Source: Acetobacter orientalis
GTDB taxonomy: Bacteria; Pseudomonadota; Alphaproteobacteria; Acetobacterales; Acetobacteraceae
Direction of reading: 5' to 3'
Assembly (NCBI RefSeq): GCF_000963965.1
Contig: NZ_BAMX01000014.1
Location: forward strand, 186,001 to 250,000
DNA: 64,000 nucleotides
Shown here: positions 7,553 to 16,140 of the stretch, in pieces
Numbering within the stretch: position 1 is the stretch's first letter
Layout: the number at the start of each line of letters is the position of its first letter
Notes under the pieces: generated by a model
The model's database searches: none
Told to the model about the DNA's origin: nothing
Seen by the model: the letters and a program-made list of their open reading frames with translations, nothing else
Translations under genes and position numbers: made by a program

Positions 7553-8701
7553 TCATGCGGTTTTGGTCGGCGTGAAGCGTTTACCCCAATAGAGAACAAC
7601 AAGAGCAAGAAGGCCTAAGGCGCTACTCATTATAGGGAGAGAGTGTACCCCTATGGTAGAAAGAGCTGTACCGCCAAGCAAAGCCCCTGCGCCAACACCT
7701 GCATTAAAACCCGTGACACTGAATGAGCATGCAGCCTCACGCTCGCTTGGGGCAAGCTCCATGGCATAGCTTTGTGGTGCCATATTCAGTGCCGAGGCAG
7801 CCATACCCCACAGCACCATATTAACCCATACCATAACGGTAGAGTGCCCACATAAGAGCAGAAGGGTGTAGGTGGCAAGCAAACCCCAAACCGCAATCAT
7901 AATAACGCGAGACGCTCCCCACGGAGCACGCCCACTTAACCAGTTGCCTGCAATACCAGCGATACCGTACACCAATAGGAGAGAGGGAATAAGGGTTTGC
8001 GGACTATGCGTGACTTCTAGCAACAGAGGCACAACGTAAGTATAGGCCGTGAAATGCGCCATAACCAACACCATGGTAAGGCCTGCAATATAAAGAAATT
8101 TAGGCTCTTTAAGTAAAGGCCGAAGATCAAAATGCCTGCGTTGTGAGGGAAGGGACGGCAGCATAACGACCAAACCTGCACACACTAAAAGTGCAGCCAT
8201 ACCACAAAAAGCAAAGGCCATACGCCAGCCAAACCACTGCCCTATGGCGGAAATGAGGGGCACCCCAATAGCAAACCCCATAGCGACGCCCGTAAAAACC
8301 CAAGCTGCCGCTTTTGCAACTGGCATGTGTGGTGCCAGACGCACAGCAACACCAGCAACGGTTGACCAAAAAAGGCCGTGGCCAAAAGCTAGAGTAATAC
8401 GTAACAGTGCCATAACGGTAAAGTTACTTACAAAGGCAGAAAGAATATCAACCACACCAGCAAGCGCTAAGAGGCCGGCAATCATAATCCGCCTATCTAT
8501 GCCAGAGGTAAGGGCTGTGAGAGGAATAGCCGTAAGGGCAACAAGCCATGCATAGCCAGTAACCAATAGTCCAGCTTGCCCAGATGAGACACCTAAACCC
8601 TGTGCTATATCAGTCAGCAAACCAATAGGCATAACTTCTGTTACAAGCCAAATAAAGGAACCAATAGAAAGCATGGCAAGGCGCAGCATGGTCGGACTCA
8701 T
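7553..8701 (-). CDS. MFS transporter, SotB/DHA1-like efflux protein
   Basis: This 382-residue major facilitator has about 12 transmembrane segments. The pattern matches the DHA1 sugar or drug exporters related to E. coli SotB/AraJ: 'SFIWLVTEVMPIGLLTDIA' at the start, 'GYAWLVALTAIPLT', 'ALTSGIDRR' in loop 2–3, and 'GFNAGVGAGALLGG' near the C-terminus. These proteins export sugars or small compounds by proton antiport. It is a single gene convergent with the acyltransferase gene, and no adjacent regulator hints at the substrate. Confidence 0.85.
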   Translation of the reverse strand: MSPTMLRLAMLSIGSFIWLVTEVMPIGLLTDIAQGLGVSSGQAGLLVTGYAWLVALTAIPLTALTSGIDRRIMIAGLLALAGVVDILSAFVSNFTVMALLRITLAFGHGLFWSTVAGVAVRLAPHMPVAKAAAWVFTGVAMGFAIGVPLISAIGQWFGWRMAFAFCGMAALLVCAGLVVMLPSLPSQRRHFDLRPLLKEPKFLYIAGLTMVLVMAHFTAYTYVVPLLLEVTHSPQTLIPSLLLVYGIAGIAGNWLSGRAPWGASRVIMIAVWGLLATYTLLLLCGHSTVMVWVNMVLWGMAASALNMAPQSYAMELAPSEREAACSFSVTGFNAGVGAGALLGGTALSTIGVHSLPIMSSALGLLALVVLYWGKRFTPTKTA

Positions 8702-9016
8702 GATGGGGTGGGGTAAAATAAAAGCGTTTTAGAAACTTTTGCAGGCTGTAGCCTTACTGTGCAACGCAGGGAAGAGGGAATGAAAGCAGGAGTGAAGATT
8801 TTTGGGGGGTAAACACCATTAAAGATAAAGAGACTGTTACTACCTAGCTGGTTTTAGCGCCTGAGTGTGCGCTTATATACGTAAGAGGGGTAGGTTAAGC
8901 TGTGCTTTTGGTGCAAGGTCTATTTACCAAAGCTTTTCTTGGGTTAGTCTCTTTCTCTAAAATAGATGTTTCATTCCTGCAAAAGCTTATTGTAAGAGTA
9001 TTCTATAAAATTTGAT
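8702..9016. other. Intergenic region, no gene seen
   Basis: About 315 bases between the divergent MFS and lipoprotein genes. It is A/T-rich and must hold both promoters. I see no convincing RNA, repeat or short gene in it. Confidence 0.5.
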
Positions 9017-9028
9017 ATGAGGATATCG

Positions 9029-9595
9029 ATGAAAATAAATACGCACTCAGTCATTGGCATGGCCGCTCTTTTGTCTTTGGCGGCGTGTGCTGAAACGCCT
9101 ATGGGCCCTTCAGTGCAGATTTTACCGCCTCCGGGTAAAAATTATACCGTTTTTCAGCAAGAGCAGCAGTTCTGTCAGTCTCAGGCAGCGCAGGCGGTTA
9201 ATGGTCAAGCTGAACACCAAAACCACAAAGCTATTTACGGTGCGTTGGCGGCAACAGCTCTTGGGGCTGGGTTAGGTGCAGCCGCTGGTGGTGGTGCCGG
9301 TGCTGGCATTGGTGCTGCGGCTGGGGCATTAGGCGGTGGTGCTGGTGGGTCTTATTACTCACAAAGCCAGCAAGGCGGGCTTCAGACACAGTATGATAAT
9401 GCCTATGTGCAGTGCATGGTTGCGTACCATAACGTTTTGCCCGGTTATAATAACCCGGTGGCGCAAAGTGCTAGCCAGTCTGGTGTAAGGCATAAGGTGG
9501 TACACCGTGCCAACAAGGCGCAACCTCATACTGAAGCGGCACAGCCGGCGGCAACAACAGAGAAAAAGAGTGCAGCACCTATTGAGCTGGATTAA
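9029..9595 (+). CDS. Glycine-zipper lipoprotein
   Basis: This putative outer-membrane lipoprotein of 188 residues has a lipobox 'LSLAAC' with Cys about 20 residues in. A long Gly/Ala-rich glycine-zipper segment follows in the middle ('AGLGAAAGGGAGAGIGAAAG'), as in OmpA-like or SlyB-type envelope proteins. The tail is Ala/Gln-rich and probably disordered. The start at 9029 is preferred because GAGGA at 9019–9023 is well spaced; an in-frame ATG at 9017 lies inside that ribosome-binding site. A strong hairpin terminator follows. No specific function can be assigned; a role in envelope stability is typical of the class. Confidence 0.75.
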   Translation: MKINTHSVIGMAALLSLAACAETPMGPSVQILPPPGKNYTVFQQEQQFCQSQAAQAVNGQAEHQNHKAIYGALAATALGAGLGAAAGGGAGAGIGAAAGALGGGAGGSYYSQSQQGGLQTQYDNAYVQCMVAYHNVLPGYNNPVAQSASQSGVRHKVVHRANKAQPHTEAAQPAATTEKKSAAPIELD

Positions 9596-9618
9596 GCTTG
9601 GTGATCAGTGTGTAAAAT

Positions 9619-9651
9619 AAAAAACTGGCCGGTAAAGCGGCCAGTTTTTTT
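9619..9651. terminator. Bidirectional rho-independent terminator
   Basis: A hairpin CTGGCCG / CGGCCAG with a 6-base loop (9625–9644) is flanked by an A-run on the left and a T-run on the right. It can stop transcription both from the lipoprotein gene (+) and from the convergent gene ending at 9656 (-). Confidence 0.88.
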
Positions 9652-9655
9652 ATGG

Positions 9656-10906
9656 TTAGTTAGCCGTTACGCGAGCATCTGTGGCGGCGATAAAGCTGTT
9701 TAGGTCAAACAATGCTGGGCTAAGTGCAGGGTAACCAGCAAAGCCAGTATGCATAAGCGGTATAGGCTGTTGTGCCGTTATGCTTAAAGTGCCGCCTTGC
9801 TGCTCCCAACGGTTAAGAGGCGGCGCGTCTTTTGGAGCGACGGTGTCTACTTGCGGAAATGCTGTATCGGGCACAGCTTTTGCGCGTTTTACCAAACCTG
9901 CATTATCGAGCGTTAAAGAGGCTTTTTGTAACTCTACAGCATTGAGTTGGCTGCCTGTTTGCAACAGCATCATAATATTTTGTTCTGTAAAGCCGGTAGC
10001 AAGGGCCGCTAAGCTGGCTAAGGCTTGGGGGGGCACATGGTTAAGTGTAAAAGCCATGTTCCAGCCACCCATTTGGGTAAAATCAGAGCTTGATTTTACG
10101 CTTATACGGTCACCAGAGGTTTTATAAGAAAGCGCAATATCCCCCACGACAGAGGTGTAGCCTAGGCTTTGTAGTGCTAAGCCATTTATTGCGCCACCAG
10201 TGAAAGTAGAAACGTTATTAAGCGGGCAGTCTATACCCTGTGCGTCTATGCTCAAAGCCGGAGGAAGTGCTGTAGTAGACGATAGTCCATTGACTGAGAG
10301 CGAGGCAATTTTAAGAGAGGGTGTTGTCGTGCGAGAGAGAAAAACACGCACATCATGCAATGTGACAGACCCAAACGGAGAGGCACTAACAGAGTTGTAT
10401 TTGATATAAGAACTCAGCCCCGCCTGCCGTAATGCAGTTTGAATTTTATCATCTGCAATTTTGCTGGCTTCATAGTCTATAACGGCCCAGCCTAGCCCAA
10501 TAAACAAGACAACACCTGCGCCGCCTGCAAGAATAAGTTTGCGGTAGCGGCCCCACAGGCCTGCACGTTTAGCGGGGTCTGCCATGCTGGCTTTTACATC
10601 GCTCAGGGCATCTTCCCCATGATGTAAAACGGTGTTGGCGAGTTTACCAAATTGCTCTGCTGCGGCTTTGCTTGAGTCTTTCAAGCGTGGCCCATGCTCA
10701 GCCCATAAGGTGCCTGCTTGCTCCATAATATGTGCAACGCTTGCATCTGTTTGAGGGCTAAATGGCGTGCCTGTACTGGTAGCGGTGCTGGCGGTAGGGC
10801 CACCCCCTATGCCAGAAGGCGTTAACGTAGAAAGCGGAGGAAGCAGCAGGTTAGGATCCGGCTTCCCTTGCGCTAAAGGCGCTGTGTTATACGTGCCAGA
10901 CTGCAT
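9656..10906 (-). CDS. Unknown one-transmembrane envelope protein
   Basis: This 416-residue protein has a cytoplasmic-looking N-terminal 125 residues that are Pro/Thr/Ser-rich and then helical. One strong membrane segment follows near residues 129–150 ('LILAGGAGVVLFIGLGWAVI'). The remaining domain of about 265 residues has AsmA/DUF945-like character ('SPFGSVTLHDVRVF', 'GLVKRAKAVP'). I do not recognise a named family with certainty. It is the last gene of a leftward three-gene set, 12 bases after the DUF4282 gene, and ends at a strong bidirectional terminator. A role in the cell envelope is inferred only from topology. Confidence 0.7.
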   Translation of the reverse strand: MQSGTYNTAPLAQGKPDPNLLLPPLSTLTPSGIGGGPTASTATSTGTPFSPQTDASVAHIMEQAGTLWAEHGPRLKDSSKAAAEQFGKLANTVLHHGEDALSDVKASMADPAKRAGLWGRYRKLILAGGAGVVLFIGLGWAVIDYEASKIADDKIQTALRQAGLSSYIKYNSVSASPFGSVTLHDVRVFLSRTTTPSLKIASLSVNGLSSTTALPPALSIDAQGIDCPLNNVSTFTGGAINGLALQSLGYTSVVGDIALSYKTSGDRISVKSSSDFTQMGGWNMAFTLNHVPPQALASLAALATGFTEQNIMMLLQTGSQLNAVELQKASLTLDNAGLVKRAKAVPDTAFPQVDTVAPKDAPPLNRWEQQGGTLSITAQQPIPLMHTGFAGYPALSPALFDLNSFIAATDARVTAN

Positions 10907-10918
10907 GAGCCGAACCCT

Positions 10919-11254
10919 TTAGGATGCGGAAGAGGAAGATTTGGTTGCGTTTTCGCGCTGCCAAGCCAACTCATCACGGATCATGAACACAACAAGTGTG
11001 AGTTCGCTAGAAACGCGAGCTAGTACAATACCAACCAAGGTAACAATTAGTCCCACAATAAGGCCAAGGATAAGCCCACCAATGGCTCCAAGCGCTGAAG
11101 AGCTGCCTGAGGCTTGGGCAGCGGTAATGCAGCTTAGCAAAATGGAGAGGAAGGTGCCAAAACCGCTCAAAAAGCAGAAAAACACGCCGACATAGAAAAA
11201 GAATTTGATGAATTTTGGAGTAATGAGCGTGTCAAATGTCAGAAGAGATTTCAT
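10919..11254 (-). CDS. DUF4282 membrane protein
   Basis: A 111-residue protein with two membrane segments separated by a Gly-rich turn. It fits the DUF4282 family: 'LTFDTLITPKFIKFFFYVG' at the start, 'GLILGLIVGLIVTLVGIVLAR' in the middle, then 'RVSSELTLVVFMIRDELAW'. The start at 11254 (MKSLLTF) is chosen over an in-frame ATG at 11311 because the family begins there and an AGGA ribosome-binding site precedes it. DUF4282 function is unknown. It sits between two envelope genes on the same strand. Confidence 0.8.
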   Translation of the reverse strand: MKSLLTFDTLITPKFIKFFFYVGVFFCFLSGFGTFLSILLSCITAAQASGSSSALGAIGGLILGLIVGLIVTLVGIVLARVSSELTLVVFMIRDELAWQRENATKSSSSAS

Positions 11255-11338
11255 GAGTTTTATCCTGAACAAAAGAAGCGTTACGAGAACAAAGCCCTTC
11301 TGCACCAACACTGTTTGTGGCGCAGAAGAAAGTGAGGG

Positions 11339-12949
11339 TTAGTGCGTTGTTTGTGCTTGCAGTGCTGTGGCGAGTGCCTGCGGGTCTTCGGCATCTTTGC
11401 ATTGGTCTTGGGTGCAGGCATGTAAGGTTTGCACGGCCATTAAGGCGTCAGGGAAGTCTCCCTTACTAGGAACGCTCACTTGGCCTTGCACAATATACCA
11501 TGTGCCACTGGACAAAGCTGGCTGATCTTGTGGCACAGTGAGGGTGAGCTTGCCCGGCCATTTTGTTTCTACTTGTTTGCGGCCGCTACTGTCGGTTTGT
11601 ACAAGTAAAATGGCTGGTACTGGTTGATTGCGCAGGCTGGCGCTTGTGCGTACAGAGCGCATGGTATCCAAGCTGGGAAGGCCGTAGCCGTTATGGTCTT
11701 GGCCAACCCACATGGCGAGTTTTTCTGAGCGGTTTGCGCTTTGCACTCTTTCGCTCATCATACGGAGGTTTTCTGCGCGTTTCTGAGCAGCTTCCTTCGC
11801 TAGATGTGCGGCCTGTGCATCTGCTTGAGCTTTGCGCATGCCAGCAAGTGTTTCTGAACCAATGGTGCCGAGCAGCTCTTTACGGGCGTTGTCGTTGTAA
11901 ATTTTTACGCTGGTTAGCTCTGCTGGCACGATGTGAAAATCAGGCGTGTTGAGTTTAGCAAGCTCTGGCTCAGCTACGCTGAAAAACAGAGTAACCGGCA
12001 TATCACGGTTGATATAACCGTAGCGCGTGCGTTGCTTTAGAAATTGCTCGGCTTGTGCGCTGGGCATAGGGAGGGGGAATGAAAAATTATCCTCGCCTAG
12101 TTTAAACGAAACTTGGTTGGGGAGTTGGGCAGCCGAGAGATCACAGTTGCTAGAAAGGCTTAGCACACTGCCATCAAGCACAACGGGGAATGAGGACGTG
12201 TTAAAATCGTACTGACCCAAATTGAGCGTTAGGTCGGCGCGTAATTGGCCAGAGGCACTCTGGTGGCTTACGCGCTCAAGGTCTAGTTTGGCTTTATTGG
12301 CAACTTCGTGCTGACGGAAGTCATTACCGCGAGCATTGATATAATCTTGCTCAAAAAAATGTCTGGCCCAGCAGGTTTGTACGGCTTCATTACCAAGCAA
12401 TGCTGGGTTTTTCTGCACTAATAAAGCCAGTAGGCCCATATAACCATCAGGAATAGCTGGTGGTGGGGCTTCTGGCTGCGGTATTGGTGCCGCGCTTGGA
12501 GTGGTCGTGCTCTCTTGTGTAGGCACTTCTTGTGCTGCGTTGGTGGCAGGTGCGGCTTCTACAAACTTCCAGTTGTCCGAGCGCGTTGCGTGTAAACTAT
12601 GGGTTTGTGTCCCATTTTGCATAACGGCAAGGTCTACAGATTGAACATTGTTACAGCTGCTATCTGTTGAGAGTTTGCTGCCAAGGGCGTTAGCCAGATG
12701 GAGCTGCTGCTCTAGCGTATCAATTTCCTGACTCTGGGGCGTAATCTGCATTGTTAGGCGCAGGGTGGATGCCGCACATGCAGTGGTGGGGTCGGCAAAA
12801 TTGATCTCAACATTATGATGCTTGGAATGCGCAAACGTAGCAGTTTGGGCTATTGCTAAGGTGCTAACAACAGGCAAGAGCGCAATACTGGCGACACTGG
12901 CAAAAGCAAAACGACGCCACATTGGGGCAGAGTGCATGGTAAGTGGCAT
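11339..12949 (-). CDS. Exported protein of unknown function
   Basis: This 536-residue protein has a clear signal peptide (basic start 'MWRR', hydrophobic core, cleavage likely after 'LAIAQ'). A Pro/Ala/Thr-rich linker lies around residues 140–165. A globular region ends in a helical Ala/Glu-rich segment ('AHLAKEAAQKRAENLRMM', about 385–410), and a C-terminal domain holds a Cys pair ('HACTQDQC'). AGGAG precedes the ATG. I do not recognise the family securely. It leads the three-gene envelope operon; the gap to the DUF4282 gene is 84 bases. Confidence 0.7.
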   Translation of the reverse strand: MPLTMHSAPMWRRFAFASVASIALLPVVSTLAIAQTATFAHSKHHNVEINFADPTTACAASTLRLTMQITPQSQEIDTLEQQLHLANALGSKLSTDSSCNNVQSVDLAVMQNGTQTHSLHATRSDNWKFVEAAPATNAAQEVPTQESTTTPSAAPIPQPEAPPPAIPDGYMGLLALLVQKNPALLGNEAVQTCWARHFFEQDYINARGNDFRQHEVANKAKLDLERVSHQSASGQLRADLTLNLGQYDFNTSSFPVVLDGSVLSLSSNCDLSAAQLPNQVSFKLGEDNFSFPLPMPSAQAEQFLKQRTRYGYINRDMPVTLFFSVAEPELAKLNTPDFHIVPAELTSVKIYNDNARKELLGTIGSETLAGMRKAQADAQAAHLAKEAAQKRAENLRMMSERVQSANRSEKLAMWVGQDHNGYGLPSLDTMRSVRTSASLRNQPVPAILLVQTDSSGRKQVETKWPGKLTLTVPQDQPALSSGTWYIVQGQVSVPSKGDFPDALMAVQTLHACTQDQCKDAEDPQALATALQAQTTH

Positions 12950-13194
12950 CTATTACTCCTAATACTTTGTCTGTATTGTGTTAAAATAACCTAAAGGTGA
13001 GAAACGGTAGTAGCCTAATAAAATAATACACAAAATAAACTTGTTTCCTTCCATAACGCAGAAAATTTTCTCAGACAATATCCAAATGAATATCCTGTTG
13101 CAAAATTTTGAGTAAAGAGAAATAACAGGGTGCGTAAATTTTAGCACCCAAAGTGAGTAGTGGTATTTTTGTTGTTATATAAAAACGGAATGTT

Positions 13195-13974
13195 ATGAAT
13201 AAAGAAGTAAATGTAAATTTGAGCAGTTGTTTTTCCTTTAACGTAAATGGTATTGCTCAATGCCCTGTGTGCCGTAAAATAAAGGCACATTTCTTTTTTG
13301 AAAAAGAAGGCTACCCTATTTATAAGTGCCAAGGGTGTGATTTTCTTTTTACGCATCCATACCCAGATGATGCTACTTTAGCGCATCATTATGCCCATAA
13401 TTACCGGGGTGCCACAGCAGAATTCTACCCTAAAGCGGCAGACCGGCGGTGGCGTGGTTTTTGGCGTAGCTTGCCGTTTGCTCATTATGTAGCCCGTAAA
13501 GACGTGTTGGATATGGGGTGTGGTGGTGGCTTTATGGTAGAGGCTTTTGCACGCTTAGGGGCACGCGCGAGCGGTTTGGATATTAGTGAAAACAGTATTT
13601 CTTATGCACGTACCCGCTGGCCCCACTATAATTTTTATTGCGAAGATCCGGCTGCATTTAGAAAACGGAAGTTAACATTTGATTTCGTTTTTAGCTCTGA
13701 GGTGCTGGAGCATGTACCCGGCCCAGATGAATTTATGAAGACGCTGGCCGCTGTTACAAGACCCGGTGGCTTTGTTTATATTTCAGCACCAGATGCAGGG
13801 CACCCTGCTGTGCCACAAGACTGTGCTATGTGGCAGGACATTTGCCCACCAGAGCACCTGCAATGGTTTAACCATAATAATTTAGAGCTCTTGTTTGCGC
13901 AGTATGGTTTTAAGGTGCACCGTAAATATAAAAGTAAAAGTCCTGCACATTCAGTTATTTTCCAAAAAATATAA
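13195..13974 (+). CDS. SAM-dependent class I methyltransferase with N-terminal zinc-ribbon-like motif
   Basis: This 259-residue protein begins with two CxxC pairs, 'CPVCRK' (about 23–28) and 'CQGCDF' (about 45–50). This is the arrangement seen in methyltransferases encoded in sugar or surface-polysaccharide clusters. The Rossmann core follows: motif I 'VLDMGCGGGFMVEAF', 'GLDISENSISYAR', 'FVFSSEVLEHVP' and 'RPGGFVYISAPD'. The substrate is unknown. The surrounding DNA is A/T-rich and the gene stands alone between divergent and convergent neighbours. Confidence 0.85.
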   Translation: MNKEVNVNLSSCFSFNVNGIAQCPVCRKIKAHFFFEKEGYPIYKCQGCDFLFTHPYPDDATLAHHYAHNYRGATAEFYPKAADRRWRGFWRSLPFAHYVARKDVLDMGCGGGFMVEAFARLGARASGLDISENSISYARTRWPHYNFYCEDPAAFRKRKLTFDFVFSSEVLEHVPGPDEFMKTLAAVTRPGGFVYISAPDAGHPAVPQDCAMWQDICPPEHLQWFNHNNLELLFAQYGFKVHRKYKSKSPAHSVIFQKI

Positions 13975-14220
13975 CTCTGTGTGAGGGTGGAAGCAGTTAA
14001 AATTCATTTCGAAAATTTGGTCTGAAGTAAGGCTGAGCAGACATTGCTACAGTTATAGGGGCAGTATGTAGTATTTTTGAAGGAGATACGCTGTTAAAAA
14101 TGGTAATTAGATCCAGACAGCGATTTTTGAGCAGCCTCAAGGCTGAAAAGCGGTGGTTGGAGTGACCCATAATACGATAGGGTGAAATGTTAGGAGTTTT
14201 TTGAAATAGGTATTGTGATT

Positions 14221-15180
14221 TTAAGTATAGAAAACAACTTTGTTGGCACTTTTCTGGACTTTACAATCCAGTAGTTGAGAAACAGCACTTATAAAATCAT
14301 CTAATTTCATAAGGCTAAAGCTGCCAGAGATGCGGTGCTGGCCTAGTGCTGTATCTGCAATTTGGCATTCAATGTTAGAATAATGATTAAACTCGTCTAC
14401 GGCGGCTTGAAGCGGTGTATTGCTTAAGATGATCTGCCCATTGCGCCATGCTTGTTGTGTGAGCGCGTTATCTGGCGTTAATTTTTGTTTGGCAATAATT
14501 TGAGGCCCATTTGAGGGTGTGTTCGAAAATGTCAGCAGCGAGGGGGAGTGAAGGTGCAGGTCTTGGTCATGACCGTGCCAATTGAGCGTGCCTGAATAAA
14601 GAGCCAGTGTAACGTTTGTTCCGTGTAGAGTAAGGTCAAAATTGGCTGCTTTGCTGCCAAACCGTAAACCACCAATAGAAACCGATACAGGCTTTTTTTG
14701 CACATGTAGCCCTATACGGCCATTAATGACCTGTAACAGGGGGCGTGTATGGTCAAGTAAGAAGTAAGCGCTTGAGCTGGCATCTACTGTAACGTGGTTG
14801 CCGTGCCAGTTATAATGCGCAGGCGCTTGCTTGCTACGGTATCTTAGTGAGAAAAAGTTATCTCTTATGGCGTCTGGTCTTAGAATGCCGGCAAGACCAG
14901 CGGCGCAGGCTGTGGCAAAAAAGCGTCTACGTTCTAAACGGGGTTTTGGTTTTTCTAATGGGGGTGGGGGTTCAATAGCGTGTGTGGCATTTTTATAATT
15001 TAGTGCTGCATAAGTACTTTTCAATTGTACGTAAGTGCCAAGATTGCGGGTATCTGCTTTAAGCCACGCTGTGAAGTGTTGTTCTTCTGTGGCAGACAGA
15101 GTTTGAGAGTCTGTGCGTGCGACCCAGTCAGCGGCTTCTTGCTGGCGTTTTTTTCCATCTGTGAGCGTAGATGAGGGCAC
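14221..15180 (-). CDS. FecR-family anti-sigma / transmembrane sensor
   Basis: This 319-residue FecR homologue has an N-terminal DUF4880 cytoplasmic domain (residues about 10–55, 'ADWVARTDSQTLSATEEQHF', 'FTAWLKADTRNLGTY') and a basic-hydrophobic stretch near 88–102. A FecR periplasmic domain follows, then a C-terminal segment like the DUF4974/STN region ('PLQAAVDEFNHYSNI', 'ISGSFSLMKLDDFISAV'). Such proteins relay TonB-receptor occupancy to an ECF sigma factor. The sigma gene lies 104 bases upstream on the same strand and a receptor gene is divergent. Confidence 0.9.
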   Translation of the reverse strand: MPSSTLTDGKKRQQEAADWVARTDSQTLSATEEQHFTAWLKADTRNLGTYVQLKSTYAALNYKNATHAIEPPPPLEKPKPRLERRRFFATACAAGLAGILRPDAIRDNFFSLRYRSKQAPAHYNWHGNHVTVDASSSAYFLLDHTRPLLQVINGRIGLHVQKKPVSVSIGGLRFGSKAANFDLTLHGTNVTLALYSGTLNWHGHDQDLHLHSPSLLTFSNTPSNGPQIIAKQKLTPDNALTQQAWRNGQIILSNTPLQAAVDEFNHYSNIECQIADTALGQHRISGSFSLMKLDDFISAVSQLLDCKVQKSANKVVFYT

Positions 15181-15284
15181 AAAAATCTCAGTTCTCTGTC
15201 AAAAGGGTAGTGTATACTGTAAGGAGGTATTCTTTGTAAAAGAAATAAAAGCACTCAAATTGAATATTCTTGATATTTTAAAAA

Positions 15285-15890
15285 CTACTCATTTTTGTTG
15301 CCTGCTTCAATAAGTTTTTGCAAACCACGGCTTATGTGTCGTTCTACTGCACGCTGCGAAATGCCGAGGGTTTGTGCAATATAAGCATGGCTATAATTAT
15401 AGATTTTTCTGAGAATAAAGACGTCTTTGCAGGGGCTTGGTAGGGTCATCATTTGCTCTTTAAGCCAGTCAAGTTGCTGGCGGGCAGCAAGGTTTTGCTC
15501 GGGGTCTGGCCTATTATCTGCCACATTATAGGCTTCTAGGCCTAAGTCTGTGTTTAAAAAGGTAATTTTAGACCGCCTAGCATATTCTATAACGAGATTG
15601 CGGGCGCATGAGAAAAAGAAAGCGCGCCCATTTTCAATATTTTGGTAAGAGGCAGCGCAAAAGCGGGCGTAACATTCCTGAATAATATCATCAGGGGTAA
15701 AGCCGGGTAAGGGTGTTTTATTAAGCCACCGGCGTACAGCGGCTTCGTGCGGCATAACGTCTTGTGCAATCCACTGTAAAAGCGTGTCGTCTGGTACACT
15801 AAGCTCAGTTGCTTGAGCGGTGGGTTCCTGCTCCTGCCTTTGTGCGCACTGCTGTAAAGAGGGATCCGTAAGCATGGGGTCGCATTTCAC
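15285..15890 (-). CDS. ECF RNA polymerase sigma factor, FecI-like
   Basis: A 201-residue sigma-70 family ECF factor. Region 2 is visible around 'GFTPDDIIQECYARFC' and 'ARNLVIEYARRS', and region 4 around 'PSPCKDVFILRKIYNYSHAY', 'IAQTLGISQRAVERHISRGL'. Length and the adjacent FecR gene fit the FecI group that turns on TonB-dependent receptor genes. The N-terminal 35 residues precede the sigma domain; a later start is possible. The likely target is the divergent receptor gene. Confidence 0.9.
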   Translation of the reverse strand: MKCDPMLTDPSLQQCAQRQEQEPTAQATELSVPDDTLLQWIAQDVMPHEAAVRRWLNKTPLPGFTPDDIIQECYARFCAASYQNIENGRAFFFSCARNLVIEYARRSKITFLNTDLGLEAYNVADNRPDPEQNLAARQQLDWLKEQMMTLPSPCKDVFILRKIYNYSHAYIAQTLGISQRAVERHISRGLQKLIEAGNKNE

Positions 15891-16140
15891 ATTTCGTGGA
15901 AAAGGTGGGTGCGAGGAGAGATTTATACTGCCCTATGGGGCAGAGGCAAGTGACGCGGCGCTGAAGGAGGGCTTGTTGTAACAATATGTTTTGAAAAGAT
16001 ATTTATAGCTGTCAGCTGAAATTTATTTCTTTGAAACAAAACCTTAACATCTTTTTTGCGCATTTTATGGGGGGAAATTGCACGGAGCTTCATCTTAGGG
16101 GGTGAATTCTGCACCGTGTCCGAAAAGTGAAGTTCTTCCC

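Noticed and set aside
9241-9345. Gly/Ala-coding repetitive stretch as a DNA tandem repeat
   Set aside because: The codons vary and no exact unit repeats; it is a glycine-zipper protein segment, not a DNA repeat.
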